Positions 8,221 to 17,227 are shown, numbered from the stretch's first letter. The stretch is 43,923 bases of DNA from Sphingomonadaceae bacterium (GCA_020847445.1 JADLBY010000121.1:1-43923); one strand, 5' to 3'. Made by a program: numbers and translations. The notes: generated by a model not told the origin, from the sequence alone.

Positions 8221-10403
8221 CGCCCGAATTTCCGCTGCGTCTTGCCAAAGCGCAGCTTGCGCGTCCCCGGCTTGCCCTCCTGCGCGCGGCCCACGGGTGC
8301 CGCGACGCGTTGCTCATGCGGCAGGCCCAGCTCCTCCGCCTCCAGGCTGCGGATTTCGTCGCGCAGGCGTCCGGCTTCCTCAAACTCCAGATCGGCGGCG
8401 GCGGCGCGCATCTTTTTCTCCAGCTCCTCGATATAGGCGCGCAGATTATGGCCGACGAGGTTGTTGCTGCCTTCCGCATCGATCTCCACCAGCACGCCGT
8501 CGCGCGATGCGGTATCCGCCACAATATCGTGGATGTTGCGCTTGATCGATTCGGGCGTGATGCCATGTTCGCGGTTATACGCCGCCTGCTTCTCGCGCCG
8601 CCGGTCGGTTTCGCGGATTGCGCGTTCCATGCTGCCGGTGATGCGATCGGCATAGAGGATCACCCGGCCTTCGACATTGCGCGCGGCCCGCCCGATCGTC
8701 TGGATCAGCGAGGTTTCCGACCGCAAAAAGCCTTCCTTGTCGGCATCGAGGATGCACACCAGCCCGCATTCGGGGATGTCGAGCCCTTCGCGCAGCAGGT
8801 TGATGCCGACGAGCACGTCATAGACCCCCAGCCGCAGATCGCGGATCAGTTCGATCCGTTCGAGCGTTTCGACATCGCTGTGCATATAGCGCACGCGCAA
8901 TCCCGCCTCGTGCATGAATTCGGTCAGATCCTCCGCCATCCGCTTGGTCAGCGTGGTAACGAGGGTGCGGTATCCGGCCTCGGCGGTCTTGCGGCATTCT
9001 TGGATGCAATCCTGCACCTGATCCTCGACCGGGCGGATTTCGACCGGCGGATCGATCAGCCCGGTGGGGCGGATCACCTGTTCGGCAAAGACGCCGCCGG
9101 TCTGCTCCATCTCCCACCCGCCCGGCGTTGCCGAGACGAAGACCGTCTGCGGCCGCATCGCTTCCCATTCGTTGAAGCGCAAGGGGCGGTTGTCGATACA
9201 GCTGGGCAGGCGAAAGCCATATTCGGCGAGCGTCAGCTTGCGCCGATGGTCGCCGCGCGACATGCCGTTGACCTGACCGATCGTCTGGTGGCTCTCGTCG
9301 ACAAAGAGCAGCGCATTGTCGGGCAGATATTCGAACAAGGTAGGCGGCGGCTCACCGGGAAGCCTGCCGGTCAGGAAGCGCGAATAATTCTCGATGCCCG
9401 CGCAACTGCCTGTCGCCGCGATCATTTCCAGATCGAAATTGGTGCGCTGTTCGAGCCGCTGCGCCTCGAGCAGCTTGCCCTCGGCAACCAGTTCCTCGAG
9501 CCGGTGGGTGAGTTCGAATTTGATCGCCTCGGTCGCCTGCTTCATCGTCGGCCCGGGGGTGACATAGTGGCTGTTGGCATAGACGCGGATCGCGTTCAGC
9601 CGCACCCCTGCCTTGCCGGTCAGGGGATCGAATTCGGCAATCTCCTCCACCTCGTCACCAAAGAAGGAAATGCGCCAGGCCATGTCTTCAAGGTGCGACG
9701 GGAACAGCTCCAGATTGTCGCCGCGCACGCGGAAATTGCCGCGCGCAAAGGCGGCGTCGTTGCGCTTGTACTGGAGCGCGACCAGCTTGCGGATCAGTTC
9801 GCGCTGGTCGACGCTTTCGCCTTTTTTGAGATCGAAGATCATCGCCGAATAGGTTTCGACCGAGCCGATGCCGTACAGGCACGACACCGAGGCGACGATC
9901 AGCACATCGTCACGTTCGAGGAGCGAGCGCGTCGCCGAATGGCGCATCCGGTCTATCGCCTCGTTTACGCTAGATTCCTTCTCGATATAGGTATCGCTGC
10001 GCGGCACATAGGCCTCGGGCTGGTAATAGTCGTAATAGCTGACGAAATATTCGACCGCATTGTCGGGGAAGAAGCTTTTGAACTCGCCATAAAGCTGTGC
10101 GGCGAGGATCTTGTTGGGCGCAAGCACCAGCGCGGGGCGTTGCAGCGTTTCGACCACCTTCGCCATGGTGAAGGTCTTGCCCGAACCGGTGACGCCGAGC
10201 AGAACCTGATTCTTCTCGCCCGTCAGCGCGGTATCGACCAGCTCGCGGATCGCCGTCGGCTGATCGCCCGCAGGCGCATATTCGGACACCAGCTTGAAAG
10301 GCTTTCCCCCATCGACCTTGGGCGGCCGTTCGGGCCGGTGGGGGATGAAGGAGCCGTCGGTCTCCGGTTCCTCGAGACCCCGGCGGATGATGAGTTCAGC
10401 CAT
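8217..10403 (-). CDS. uvrB: excinuclease ABC subunit B
   Basis: DNA damage recognition helicase of nucleotide excision repair; it loads with UvrA and recruits UvrC. At 728 residues it is somewhat longer than enterobacterial UvrB because of N-terminal (residues 1-36) and basic C-terminal extensions. Walker A GVTGSGKT is at 70-77. The beta-hairpin region [10 protein letters not shown], the DESHQ helicase motif, QTIGRAARN and the C-terminal UVR motif (about 660-695) are all present. It converges on the SpoIIAA-like gene with 4-nt stop overlap. A near-match to the alphaproteobacterial LexA site abuts the start codon, so SOS control is possible. Confidence 0.98.
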   Translation of the reverse strand: MAELIIRRGLEEPETDGSFIPHRPERPPKVDGGKPFKLVSEYAPAGDQPTAIRELVDTALTGEKNQVLLGVTGSGKTFTMAKVVETLQRPALVLAPNKILAAQLYGEFKSFFPDNAVEYFVSYYDYYQPEAYVPRSDTYIEKESSVNEAIDRMRHSATRSLLERDDVLIVASVSCLYGIGSVETYSAMIFDLKKGESVDQRELIRKLVALQYKRNDAAFARGNFRVRGDNLELFPSHLEDMAWRISFFGDEVEEIAEFDPLTGKAGVRLNAIRVYANSHYVTPGPTMKQATEAIKFELTHRLEELVAEGKLLEAQRLEQRTNFDLEMIAATGSCAGIENYSRFLTGRLPGEPPPTLFEYLPDNALLFVDESHQTIGQVNGMSRGDHRRKLTLAEYGFRLPSCIDNRPLRFNEWEAMRPQTVFVSATPGGWEMEQTGGVFAEQVIRPTGLIDPPVEIRPVEDQVQDCIQECRKTAEAGYRTLVTTLTKRMAEDLTEFMHEAGLRVRYMHSDVETLERIELIRDLRLGVYDVLVGINLLREGLDIPECGLVCILDADKEGFLRSETSLIQTIGRAARNVEGRVILYADRITGSMERAIRETDRRREKQAAYNREHGITPESIKRNIHDIVADTASRDGVLVEIDAEGSNNLVGHNLRAYIEELEKKMRAAAADLEFEEAGRLRDEIRSLEAEELGLPHEQRVAAPVGRAQEGKPGTRKLRFGKTQRKFGR

Positions 10404-10418
10404 GTTCGCTATATGTGC
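10404..10418 (-). promoter_or_regulatory. candidate LexA (SOS) site at the uvrB start
   Basis: GTTC-N7-GTGC lies directly against the uvrB start codon; the alphaproteobacterial LexA consensus is GTTC-N7-GTTC, so there is one mismatch. Position fits repression by blocking transcription or initiation. A four-plus-four match can occur by chance. The rest of 10419-10604 shows no gene I can support. Confidence 0.3.
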
Positions 10419-10604
10419 TGTTTTGGGGGTGCGGGCAAGGGGGATGGTTTGTTTGGAAAATAAGCCTTTGGGCTCAAATGAGAGGATTTGCTGGATTGCA
10501 CACGCGACCTGCCTACGACACCACTCTAAGAATCTACACTTTTCCGTGTAAAGCCCAGTGCTTGCGGCAGGAGTTATCTGGCTGCGGCTTTCTGATGTGC
10601 GTTC

Positions 10605-10646
10605 AAAAAAGGGGGCGCTTGCTTAATGTCGTAAGCCAGCGCCCCC
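10605..10646 (-). terminator. rho-independent terminator after the 93-aa gene
   Basis: On the minus strand GGGGGCGCT pairs with AGCGCCCCC, extended through one mismatch by GCTTA/TAAGC around the loop CGACAT, and is followed at once by TTTTTT. It begins 8 nt after the stop of the 93-aa gene, which supports that gene being expressed. Confidence 0.85.
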
Positions 10647-10653
10647 TAAATTT

Positions 10654-10935
10654 TTACCATGAAAGTTCCTTGTTAACGTTAGCCAGAACCCATCCCATGC
10701 TAATGCTGCGGAGAAAGTTCTGCCAGTTTGACGGCCCCCTGAAGTGAGTGTGCCTGCCGTGTTGCCATATTGCTACAGCTTTGCCCGCTAAACCAGCACT
10801 GTGGGCCCGATGCTCCAATTCGGCCAGAGCTTCATTTTGATCGTGATTGGATTTGTTACCGAACGAATGGTCAAGCGGAAAGATCAGCATGTCCTGACCC
10901 TGTTCGCGTATGTGAGCTACCTTGAGTTTAGGCAT
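10654..10935 (-). CDS. conserved hypothetical protein, 93 aa
   Basis: 93 residues, soluble, no signal peptide. It starts MPKLKVAHIREQGQDM and ends VLANVNKELSW. This reminds me of a widespread proteobacterial hypothetical family with HIREQG near the start and an ANVN(K/R)xLSW end, but I have no function or family number for it. The ATG at 10935 follows TAGGAG by 9 nt. The TAG of that site is the stop codon of the 47-aa gene upstream, so the two are tightly coupled. A strong terminator follows. Base composition is AT-richer than the surrounding core genes, consistent with acquisition by transfer. Confidence 0.75.
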   Translation of the reverse strand: MPKLKVAHIREQGQDMLIFPLDHSFGNKSNHDQNEALAELEHRAHSAGLAGKAVAIWQHGRHTHFRGPSNWQNFLRSISMGWVLANVNKELSW

Positions 10936-10946
10936 TGTGATTTCTC

Positions 10947-11090
10947 CTACTTTGGATGCTTGATCCGTTCATGTTCGGTCGTTTTCGGATGTCGATCTGC
11001 ATATCCCTCCGTGACGAACCTGCCAGTCACCGAGCTACGATATGCGTCTTGAACAGGAGTGCTCTGTTTTTTCGATTTACTATTGGACAT
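10947..11090 (-). CDS. small basic protein, 47 aa, upstream partner of the 93-aa gene
   Basis: An ORF too short for usual cut-offs: 47 residues, beginning MSNSKSKKQS with a central TGRFVTEGYADRHPKTTEHE segment. That segment matches a pattern (TGxFVTxxYAxxHPxTT) I recall from short proteobacterial hypothetical proteins, sometimes annotated misleadingly as transporters. AAAGGGAA lies 6 nt before the ATG. The stop TAG doubles as the start of the TAGGAG ribosome-binding site of the 93-aa gene. A perfect 8-bp dyad with TCAG centre (11111-11130) lies 20 nt upstream. It is hydrophilic and probably cytoplasmic; function is unknown. Confidence 0.7.
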   Translation of the reverse strand: MSNSKSKKQSTPVQDAYRSSVTGRFVTEGYADRHPKTTEHERIKHPK

Positions 11091-11551
11091 TACGTATTCC
11101 CTTTATTCTCTGTCGCCGTCAGCGGCGACAATTCAACGTGCGCTATGCGCAGACAAACTGACTTTCATATTGTGTCAGCCTACCGGCGCAAACTAGTGCA
11201 AGCTGGTCGAGAGTGAGTGGAAACTGAGTTAGGAATCCGCTCTGAACGATCAAAGCTGTTTTCAACACGATTCCCACAGCCCCTCCCCCGGAATCTTTCG
11301 ACTCCGATTGACGGAAGCGGCTGGACGTGCGAGCAGGAGATTGCAACGCGAGCGCGAACGTCCAACCGTTCAGCTTGCAGGGGGCTAACCTAGCGGTTGG
11401 CCCCCAATTTTTTGCCCCCTCCCCTGACTCACCAGACAAGAGTGCGAGTCATGCATATGCACTCGCTTCCTCACATGCAACCCCATGAGCACTTTTTTTC
11501 GATGAAAGAGTGTGATAAATCTGTGGAACATCCGGTGGAAAGATAACAGCA
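11091..11551. other. gene-poor accessory spacer
   Basis: No convincing protein gene in this 461-bp stretch. It holds a perfect dyad TGTCGCCG-tcag-CGGCGACA at 11111-11130, upstream of the 47-aa gene and perhaps its operator. It also holds an orphan plus-strand terminator (11380-11413) and a GCGAGT/ACTCGC inverted pair (11444-11449 and 11461-11466). A 14-codon ORF, ATG at 11502 to TAA, ends 9 nt before the next gene's start. Composition is AT-richer than the flanks. A non-coding RNA ending at the terminator is possible; I could not match it to tmRNA, 6S, RNase P or SRP RNA. Confidence 0.4.
11380..11413 (+). terminator. orphan rho-independent terminator
   Basis: GGGGGCTAACC (11380-11390) pairs with GGTTGGCCCCC (11395-11405), one G-U pair, around the loop TAGC; AATTTTTT follows. 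There is no T-tract on the minus strand. No plus-strand gene is recognisable upstream, so it may end an unannotated small RNA or be the relic of a lost gene. Confidence 0.75.
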
Positions 11552-11965
11552 GTGTCCAATAATACGACTCGCGAGATCATCGCTAAACTACTGAAACGTC
11601 GTGATGAATTGCGCTTGGAGTCCGAGGCACTCGATAATATGATTCGGACATACCAAAAGTTGATGATGCTGGAAAAAACACCTGATCCCGACCAGCTGCA
11701 TTTGTGGCGTGGAGAAGGTCCGCGCGCCGCAAAAACTGCATATCTATCTGAAATATTGTCAGAAGTTCGTCGCATTATTGTTGGAGAGGGAAGGCCAATG
11801 TCGCGTGGCGAATTGGTTAGGCGCCTAGAAGCGGAGGGCTACGTGCTAGACGGCCGAGACAAAGCAAAAGTCCTTGGCACTAACATTTGGCGTTCGGAAC
11901 AGTTCATGCACGTTGAAGGGCAGGGCTATTGGCCAGGAGATATTCCGTTACCACGCAACGGCTAG
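11552..11965 (+). CDS. coiled-coil plus winged-helix protein (HARE-HTH-like), 137 aa
   Basis: 137 residues. Residues 3-40 form a likely coiled coil (AKLLKRRDELRLESEALDNM region). Residues 64-127 look like a winged helix: RPMSRGELVRRLEAEGY, then NIWRSEQFMHVEGQGYW. That pattern resembles HARE-HTH/restriction-associated winged helices (DNA-targeting modules found in RNA polymerase delta subunit and restriction systems). The GTG start at 11552 has GGAAAG 9 nt upstream and an in-frame stop just before it. Codon use is AT-richer than its neighbours, suggesting transfer. Its stop interlocks with the parE stop (CTAG). It may be a DNA-binding adaptor left from a larger system; unproven. Confidence 0.7.
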   Translation: MSNNTTREIIAKLLKRRDELRLESEALDNMIRTYQKLMMLEKTPDPDQLHLWRGEGPRAAKTAYLSEILSEVRRIIVGEGRPMSRGELVRRLEAEGYVLDGRDKAKVLGTNIWRSEQFMHVEGQGYWPGDIPLPRNG

Positions 11966-12273
11966 CTCACCCCCTCAAACATCCCACCCAATACCTGTCC
12001 GCCATGTACCAGCCGGACAATCTCTACCGCATCGCCCGCCACCCGATAGGCGATGATCGTGCGGCGGCGATACGGCGTTGTCCTGATGCCTTCGCCCAAA
12101 TCCTCTCTCGGACTTCCGCGTTCGGGGAAGTGGCTTAGTTTGCGGACATGCGCCTCTATCGCGGCTGTATAATCATAGGCAGTGGCGGGGTCGGCCTGTC
12201 CGGCGATCCAATCATAAAGTGAAAGCAGGTCGTCGCGCGCGCTGGGCCGCCAGACGATCTTATGGGCCTTCAC
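11962..12273 (-). CDS. parE: RelE/ParE-family toxin
   Basis: 103 residues. The N-terminal KIVWRPSARDDLLSLYDWI and the central FPERGSPREDLGEGIRTTPYRRRTIIAYRV are typical of ParE toxins; ParE proteins poison DNA gyrase. The GTG start overlaps the antitoxin stop by 4 nt (GTGA), the usual antitoxin-first arrangement. C-terminal residues IVRLVHGGQ are also conserved in the family. No internal stop or truncation is seen, so it is likely functional when unopposed. Confidence 0.9.
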   Translation of the reverse strand: MKAHKIVWRPSARDDLLSLYDWIAGQADPATAYDYTAAIEAHVRKLSHFPERGSPREDLGEGIRTTPYRRRTIIAYRVAGDAVEIVRLVHGGQVLGGMFEGVS

Positions 12274-12548
12274 GCCTTGGGCTTATCCGTGCTGTGCTTT
12301 GCATGATGCGCCTTCAATGCGGCGAAGACATCATCCTGCACAATCGACGGGGCGGGGTCGGCAAGCGCCTCTGCCACCCGCGCCTTCAGGATAGCGTCAA
12401 GCGCCACTTCCTCCCGTTCCAGCGCACGCAGGCCTGCGCGGACGACTTCACTGACCGAGGCGTAGCGGCCCGAGGCGACATGCCCCTGCGCCAATCCGGT
12501 CAACGCGCCGAGGGTTACAGTTACGGGTTTTTCTGCCCTGTTTGCCAT
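12270..12548 (-). CDS. parD: ParD-like antitoxin
   Basis: 92 residues. The N-terminal ribbon-helix-helix DNA-binding fold (KPVTVTLGAL ... YASVSEVVRAGLRALE) is followed by a flexible C-terminal arm that should bind and neutralise ParE. I start it at the ATG at 12548, MANRAEK, rather than 24 nt upstream, because the upstream codons lie within the perfect palindrome 12559-12573, the expected autoregulatory operator. A TATAAC hexamer just upstream would place transcription initiation close to the ATG, so a short or leaderless message is possible. Confidence 0.88.
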   Translation of the reverse strand: MANRAEKPVTVTLGALTGLAQGHVASGRYASVSEVVRAGLRALEREEVALDAILKARVAEALADPAPSIVQDDVFAALKAHHAKHSTDKPKA

Positions 12549-12558
12549 GCGAGCGTTA

Positions 12559-12573
12559 TATGACATTGTCATA
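12559..12573 (-). promoter_or_regulatory. palindromic operator of parDE
   Basis: TATGACA and TGTCATA form a perfect 7-bp inverted pair around a single central base. It lies 10 nt upstream of the parD ATG and overlaps a TATAAC hexamer (12555-12560, minus strand). Ribbon-helix-helix antitoxins bind such dyads to repress their own operon; assignment to ParD is inference from position. Confidence 0.65.
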
Positions 12574-12613
12574 AAAATAAAAAGCGCAATTTTGTGGCCC
12601 TATACGACCACAA
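12572..12613 (-). terminator. probable terminator downstream of the flippase gene
   Basis: Minus-strand TTGTGGTC pairs with GGCCACAA (one G-U pair) around the loop GTATAG (12592-12613). A U-rich run begins about 9 nt further on. It lies between the flippase stop and the parDE promoter and would insulate them. The offset T-tract makes it imperfect. Confidence 0.4.
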
Positions 12614-12695
12614 TCTCTTTCAGACTGCCGGATTGAGCAGGTAGGGAGAGCCGCTACTTCCCCATCCTTTTCGGGCCTCGCCACCACCGCGCATT

Positions 12696-14180
12696 TTACC
12701 GCTTGAACAACACCCGATCCTCCGGCCCGAAGCCCCAGCGCCAGATGATCCACAGATACACGCCCAAAATCGCCGGGATGCCCAGCGACAGTTCGGCCCA
12801 TTCGGGAAGCTGGATCGCCGCCGCGCCGATCAGGATTGCGGCGGCAACTGCGGGCAGCAGGGTCCAGCGCCAGATGCTCAGGCGCTCGCCCAGCAAATGC
12901 GACAGCAGCACCGCCTTTGCGACCGAGGCGAAGCCCAAGGCGAGCATCAGCGCGGCGGCAACGGCGGCGGCCTGCGCCAGCCCTTGATATTGCGGCTTCA
13001 GCCCGAGCATCGGCACCAGTTCGATCAGGATCAGGCTGAGCACCACCTGCAGCGCCAGCATAGCGAGCGAGATCATGAGGTTGCGGTGCCGCGCCATATA
13101 GACAAGCGCGCTTTCGCTGACGACAGCCGTGGCTGCGGCCACCTCCGCCGCGAGCAGGAAAGCCATTGCTGCGGTGCCGCCGACAAATTCGGGGCCGACC
13201 AGACCCATCACCGCCTCTCCCGGAATGCCGAGCGCGAGCGCGATGCCGACCTGGGCGGCGATAATCCAGAAACCGACCTGGCCGACCTGCCGTGCAATTT
13301 CGCCATGGTTTTTCGCCTGCAGATTGCGGGTGATGACGGGGCCGAGGATCGGGTCGAAACTCGATTTCAGTTTCTGCGGCAGGCTCGCGACCTGTTGTGC
13401 GACATAATAGATGCCGACCACCGCGGGCGAGGCGAACAGACCCAGTATCGCCAGATCGAGCCGGCGGCTGCCCCATTCGGCGGCGTCGGCGGCGGCGAGC
13501 GGCAGGTTGCGGCGGGCGAGCGCGTACAGCTCCGCCGGTCGCGGGCGCCATCCCCAGGGCAGACCATAGCTGCGCCACAAGGGCCACAGCGCGGTGAGCA
13601 TCGCCGCAACGATCGAGGCGACATAAGACAGGATCAGGCCGTCGCGCGCCGAATAGAAGAACAGCGCCCCCGCCGCGATGCTGATCGTCCATGGCTCGAC
13701 AATCGCCCTTGCCCGCACCGTGGAGGCGACGTCGAACCGGTATGCAAGCGCGGCCAGCGCAATGTCGGTCCAGACGATCGCGAAGATGGTCAGCGGCAGA
13801 TAGCGGTCGAGCCCGTTGAGCGGGCTGTTGGGAAACATCAGTTGCGGCACCGCGATCAACACCGCCGCGCCCAGCGCCGAGGCAAAAGTCGCAACCAGCA
13901 TCGCATCGCCGACGACATGCGTGTCGGGCCGATCCTGACGCGACAAGGCCTCTGCCAGCCCGCGCCGCAGGCCCAGCGTCGCCAGCTGGGCGACAAATTC
14001 GACGATCAGGATCGCATAGGCGAAACGCCCCAGCACCTCCGGCCCGTACAGCCGCCCGGCGATGAACAAGAAGGGGATACGCGCGGCAAGCCGCAGGACA
14101 AAGCCGAGCACATTGGTCCGCCCGCCCCTGGCGAGCGCCTTCAGATCGGCTTCGTTCTGGTCGGGCACGGTTGCCGTCAA
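12696..14180 (-). CDS. MOP-superfamily polysaccharide flippase (Wzx-like)
   Basis: About 494 residues with twelve or more hydrophobic helices. The N-terminal TNVLGFVLRLAARIPFLFIAGRLYGPEVLGRF pattern is that of Wzx/MurJ-type oligosaccharide flippases, which move lipid-linked sugars across the inner membrane. I favour the TTG at 14178-14180, which has GGAGG 5 nt upstream, over the longer frame reaching 14225; a GTG four codons later is also possible. It is 58 nt after gpsA. No glycosyltransferases adjoin it, so its substrate is unclear. A second long frame on the same strand is a shadow. Confidence 0.88.
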   Translation of the reverse strand: MTATVPDQNEADLKALARGGRTNVLGFVLRLAARIPFLFIAGRLYGPEVLGRFAYAILIVEFVAQLATLGLRRGLAEALSRQDRPDTHVVGDAMLVATFASALGAAVLIAVPQLMFPNSPLNGLDRYLPLTIFAIVWTDIALAALAYRFDVASTVRARAIVEPWTISIAAGALFFYSARDGLILSYVASIVAAMLTALWPLWRSYGLPWGWRPRPAELYALARRNLPLAAADAAEWGSRRLDLAILGLFASPAVVGIYYVAQQVASLPQKLKSSFDPILGPVITRNLQAKNHGEIARQVGQVGFWIIAAQVGIALALGIPGEAVMGLVGPEFVGGTAAMAFLLAAEVAAATAVVSESALVYMARHRNLMISLAMLALQVVLSLILIELVPMLGLKPQYQGLAQAAAVAAALMLALGFASVAKAVLLSHLLGERLSIWRWTLLPAVAAAILIGAAAIQLPEWAELSLGIPAILGVYLWIIWRWGFGPEDRVLFKR

Positions 14181-14238
14181 ACCCCCCTCCGTTTGCGGAC
14201 AATGCGTCGGACAACGGTAGGGCAATGAACGCGGCTTG

Positions 14239-15225
14239 TCACCTTTCGGCCTTTAGCGGGCGCGACAGCAGTGCTTCGACGACCTGGCCGACGCTCGCGC
14301 TGCCATCGAGCAGCGCGCAGACCGCCGCGACAATCGGCATGTCGACCCCCAGCGCCTGCGCGGATTCGAACAGGACCGGCGCGGTGAACGCGCCCTCGGC
14401 CACGCTACGCCGGTCGGCCATCAGTTCGGCCGCCGCCCTGCCCTGCCCCAACCCGCGCCCCAGAGAGAAATTGCGGCTGTTTTCCGACGAACAGGTGAGC
14501 ACCAGATCGCCCAGCCCCGAAAGCCCGGCAAGCGTTTCCGCCCGCGCCCCGCGTGCAAGGCCATAACGCTGCATTTCGGCAAAGCCGCGCGCGATCAGGG
14601 CAGCGCGGGCGTTCAGCCCCAGCCCGGCCCCGTCGACCACGCCGCAACCGATGGCGAGCACATTTTTCACCGCGCCGCCAATCTCCGCCCCTACAATATC
14701 GGCGGACCAATAGGGGCGGAAAGCGGGGGTCGCGACCAGCTGCATCAGCGCCTTGCCCATCGCCTCGCCTTCGCAGGCGAGCGTGATCGCGGTCGGCTTG
14801 CCCGCTGCCACTTCATGCGCGAAAGTGGGGCCGGAAAGCACGGCGAGCGGATTGGCGGGGCGCAACGCGGCGACGATTTCGGAAACCAGCATCTGCGTTC
14901 CCGCCTCTATCCCCTTCGAACAGAGCAGCAGCGGCGCATCGGTTGCGGGCAACCGTTCGAGCGTGCCGCGCAGATGCTGTGCCGGGGTCACCAGCAGCAG
15001 CGCCGAACAGGCCGCCATATGCGCAAGCTGACCGGTGGCGCGGATGTGCGGCGGCAGCGCCAGACCGGGCAGATAGAGCGGGTTGCCCTTTCCGGCATTG
15101 ACCGCCTCGACCACTTCGGGCTCCAGCGCCCAGAGCAGGACATCATCATGGTTCTGCGCCATGACGCTGGCGAGCGCGGTGCCCCATGCGCCTGCGCCGA
15201 TGATGCCGACGGGTTGGCCGGTCAT
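14239..15225 (-). CDS. gpsA: NAD(P)H-dependent glycerol-3-phosphate dehydrogenase
   Basis: Reduces dihydroxyacetone phosphate to sn-glycerol 3-phosphate for phospholipid synthesis in the cytoplasm. 328 residues. The N-terminal Rossmann motif [12 protein letters not shown] (7-18), the LCSKGIE block, the [11 protein letters not shown] block and the [13 protein letters not shown] helix with the catalytic lysine are all standard. Its ATG overlaps the tsaD stop by 4 nt (ATGA), indicating coupled translation. The gene order tsaD-gpsA divergent from hemC is common in alphaproteobacteria. Confidence 0.98.
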   Translation of the reverse strand: MTGQPVGIIGAGAWGTALASVMAQNHDDVLLWALEPEVVEAVNAGKGNPLYLPGLALPPHIRATGQLAHMAACSALLLVTPAQHLRGTLERLPATDAPLLLCSKGIEAGTQMLVSEIVAALRPANPLAVLSGPTFAHEVAAGKPTAITLACEGEAMGKALMQLVATPAFRPYWSADIVGAEIGGAVKNVLAIGCGVVDGAGLGLNARAALIARGFAEMQRYGLARGARAETLAGLSGLGDLVLTCSSENSRNFSLGRGLGQGRAAAELMADRRSVAEGAFTAPVLFESAQALGVDMPIVAAVCALLDGSASVGQVVEALLSRPLKAER

Positions 15226-16256
15226 GCCTTCACTCCTGCACCACGCACCGTTTCGGCATCGGGATCGAGCGGCCAGCGCGGGCGGGCTGCAATGTCGAGC
15301 GGGTCGGTCAATCCGGCGGCGAAGCGTTCGGCACCCGCCCAGGCGATCATCGCGCCATTATCGGTGCACAGCCAGTGCGGCGGGGCGACGAAGCGCATGC
15401 CATAACGGTCGGCCACCCGTTGCAGCATCGCGCGGATGGCATCATTGGCGGCCACCCCGCCCGCGACCACCAGTGCGCCCGGCGGATCGATCCGCGACAG
15501 GCTGTATTCCAGCCGGTCCTCAAGGCAATCGACCACCGCCTGCTGGAACGATGCGGCAATGTCTTCGGGCCGGTGCGTCCCTGCTTCATGCGCGCGCAGC
15601 ACCGCGCTTTTGAGGCCGGCAAAGCTGAAATGCGGTTCGTCGGCACCCTTTAGCGGCCTGGGCAGCGGCACCGCCCTTGCATCGCCTGCTTTCGCCGCCC
15701 TTTCGACCGCAGGGCCACCGGGAAAGCCGAGGCCCAATATCTTCGCGCTCTTGTCAAACGCCTCCCCCACGGCATCGTCGATCGTGGTCGCCAGCCGGTC
15801 ATAATCGCCGACGCCGTTGACGCGCAGCAACTGGCAATGCCCGCCCGAAACGAGCAGCAACAGATAGGGAAAACCCAGATCCGCATCGATCAGCCGCGGC
15901 GACAGCGCATGGCCCTCCAGATGGTTGACAGCGATCAGCGGCTTGTCCGCCGCCATCGCCAGCGCCTTTGCCGTCACCAGCCCGACCATCACCCCGCCGA
16001 TCAGCCCCGGCCCGGCGGTCGCAGCGATGGCATCGACGTCTTTCAGCGTCATCCCCGCATCGGCGAGCGCGGTTTCGACCAAGGGCGTCATCAGCTCGGC
16101 ATGGGCGCGCGCGGCAATTTCGGGCACCACACCGCCAAAGGCGCGGTGGTGATCCTCCTGCCCCGCCAGCGCGTGGCTCAATATCGTCCGGTCCGAACGC
16201 ACCAGCGCGGCTGCGGTTTCGTCGCAACTCGATTCAAGGCCCAAAATCACTGCCAT
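15222..16256 (-). CDS. tsaD: tRNA N6-adenosine threonylcarbamoyltransferase
   Basis: Transfers the threonylcarbamoyl group to A37 of ANN-decoding tRNAs, with TsaB and TsaE. 344 residues from the ATG at 16256, which is preceded by AAGGGGAA; the upstream extension of the frame is antisense to hemC and is excluded. The ASKHA-fold landmarks are GLESSCDET (6-14), the metal-binding NHLEGH (His112, His116), LLVSGGH, GEAFDK and the late CTDNGAMIA aspartate. It shares a 41-bp divergent promoter region with hemC and is coupled to gpsA. Confidence 0.98.
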   Translation of the reverse strand: MAVILGLESSCDETAAALVRSDRTILSHALAGQEDHHRAFGGVVPEIAARAHAELMTPLVETALADAGMTLKDVDAIAATAGPGLIGGVMVGLVTAKALAMAADKPLIAVNHLEGHALSPRLIDADLGFPYLLLLVSGGHCQLLRVNGVGDYDRLATTIDDAVGEAFDKSAKILGLGFPGGPAVERAAKAGDARAVPLPRPLKGADEPHFSFAGLKSAVLRAHEAGTHRPEDIAASFQQAVVDCLEDRLEYSLSRIDPPGALVVAGGVAANDAIRAMLQRVADRYGMRFVAPPHWLCTDNGAMIAWAGAERFAAGLTDPLDIAARPRWPLDPDAETVRGAGVKA

Positions 16257-16297
16257 CGGCTTCCCCTTAGGGATGTGCCCCGCTATGGACAAGCCGC

Positions 16298-17227
16298 ATG
16301 AGCCCCAGCACCAGCACCCCCCTTCGCATCGGCACCCGTTCCTCCCCGCTGGCTTTGGCGCAGGCGGAGATGACGAAGGCGGCGTTGCTGGCTGCGCATG
16401 GCTGGGATGACGTAGCCGTCTTCCTGGTTCCGATGCTGTCGAGCGGAGACAAGGTGCAGGACCGGCCGCTCGCCGAAATCGGCGGCAAGGCGCTGTGGAC
16501 CAAGGAACTGGAGCGCGCGCTGCTGACCCGCGAGATCGACATCGCGGTGCATTCGATGAAGGATGTCGAAACCCTTCGCGCCGACGCATTCCGCATCGCC
16601 GCGATGCTGCCGCGCGCCGATGTGCGCGACCGGCTGATCGGGGCAGACAGCATCGCCGCGCTTCCGCACGGCGCGCGCGTCGGCACCTCCAGCCCGCGCC
16701 GCGCCGCGCAGCTGAAGGCGCTGCGCCCCGATCTGGTCACTGCCAGCATCCGGGGCAATGTCGCGACCCGGCTGTCCAAACTCGAACATGGCGAATTTGA
16801 TGCGACCTTGCTGGCGGCGGCCGGGCTTGACCGGTTGGGGCAGGGCCATATCGGCACAGCCATCGCAGCCTCCGAAATGCTCCCCGCCGCCGCGCAGGGC
16901 GCGATAGGCATCGATTGCCTTTCGGAACGGCACGAGCTTGCCGCGCTGCTCGATCCGGTCAATCACCAGCCCACCTTCGATTGCGTGATGGCCGAACGGG
17001 CATTCCTCGAAGCGCTGGGGGGCACCTGCCATTCACCGATTGCGGCACAGGCGAGCATCGACAAGGGTCGCATCACACTGAAGGCGGAAATACTGAGCGA
17101 GGACGGAAGCGAAAAGCGGCAGGGGCAAACGACCTTTGCGCCTGCCGATTTGGCGGCCGCCGCGCGCCTCGCCCGCCAGTTGCTCGATGCGGCCTCGCCC
17201 GATCTGCGGGCCTTGTTCGGGCAATGA
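16298..17227 (+). CDS. hemC: porphobilinogen deaminase (hydroxymethylbilane synthase)
   Basis: Polymerises four porphobilinogens into hydroxymethylbilane in haem synthesis. 309 residues. Catalytic Asp89 lies in HSMKD. The dipyrromethane cofactor is attached to Cys244 in [11 protein letters not shown]; many homologues read GGCxxP here, but the cysteine aligns. Substrate-binding arginines appear in [11 protein letters not shown] (129-139) and IRGNVATRL. The hemD ATG overlaps its TGA. It is divergent from tsaD. Confidence 0.98.
   Translation: MSPSTSTPLRIGTRSSPLALAQAEMTKAALLAAHGWDDVAVFLVPMLSSGDKVQDRPLAEIGGKALWTKELERALLTREIDIAVHSMKDVETLRADAFRIAAMLPRADVRDRLIGADSIAALPHGARVGTSSPRRAAQLKALRPDLVTASIRGNVATRLSKLEHGEFDATLLAAAGLDRLGQGHIGTAIAASEMLPAAAQGAIGIDCLSERHELAALLDPVNHQPTFDCVMAERAFLEALGGTCHSPIAAQASIDKGRITLKAEILSEDGSEKRQGQTTFAPADLAAAARLARQLLDAASPDLRALFGQ

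Noticed and set aside
8016..10463. Long plus-strand reading frame antisense to uvrB
   Set aside because: Shadow of uvrB in GC-rich DNA; its translation has no domain and is rich in His/Arg/Asp, as expected from antisense codons.
11143..11439. 98-codon minus-strand ORF in the accessory spacer
   Set aside because: No ribosome-binding site, reads through the plus-strand terminator, no recognisable motif.
11150..11460. tmRNA, 6S, RNase P or SRP RNA before the orphan terminator
   Set aside because: I looked for the tag-peptide frame, the GAGGAAAGTCC core and the SRP GGAAGGAAGCAG loop and found none.
12556..14214. Second minus-strand frame overlapping the flippase
   Set aside because: Arg/Gly/Ala-rich out-of-frame translation without helices, while the other frame gives a clean polytopic protein.
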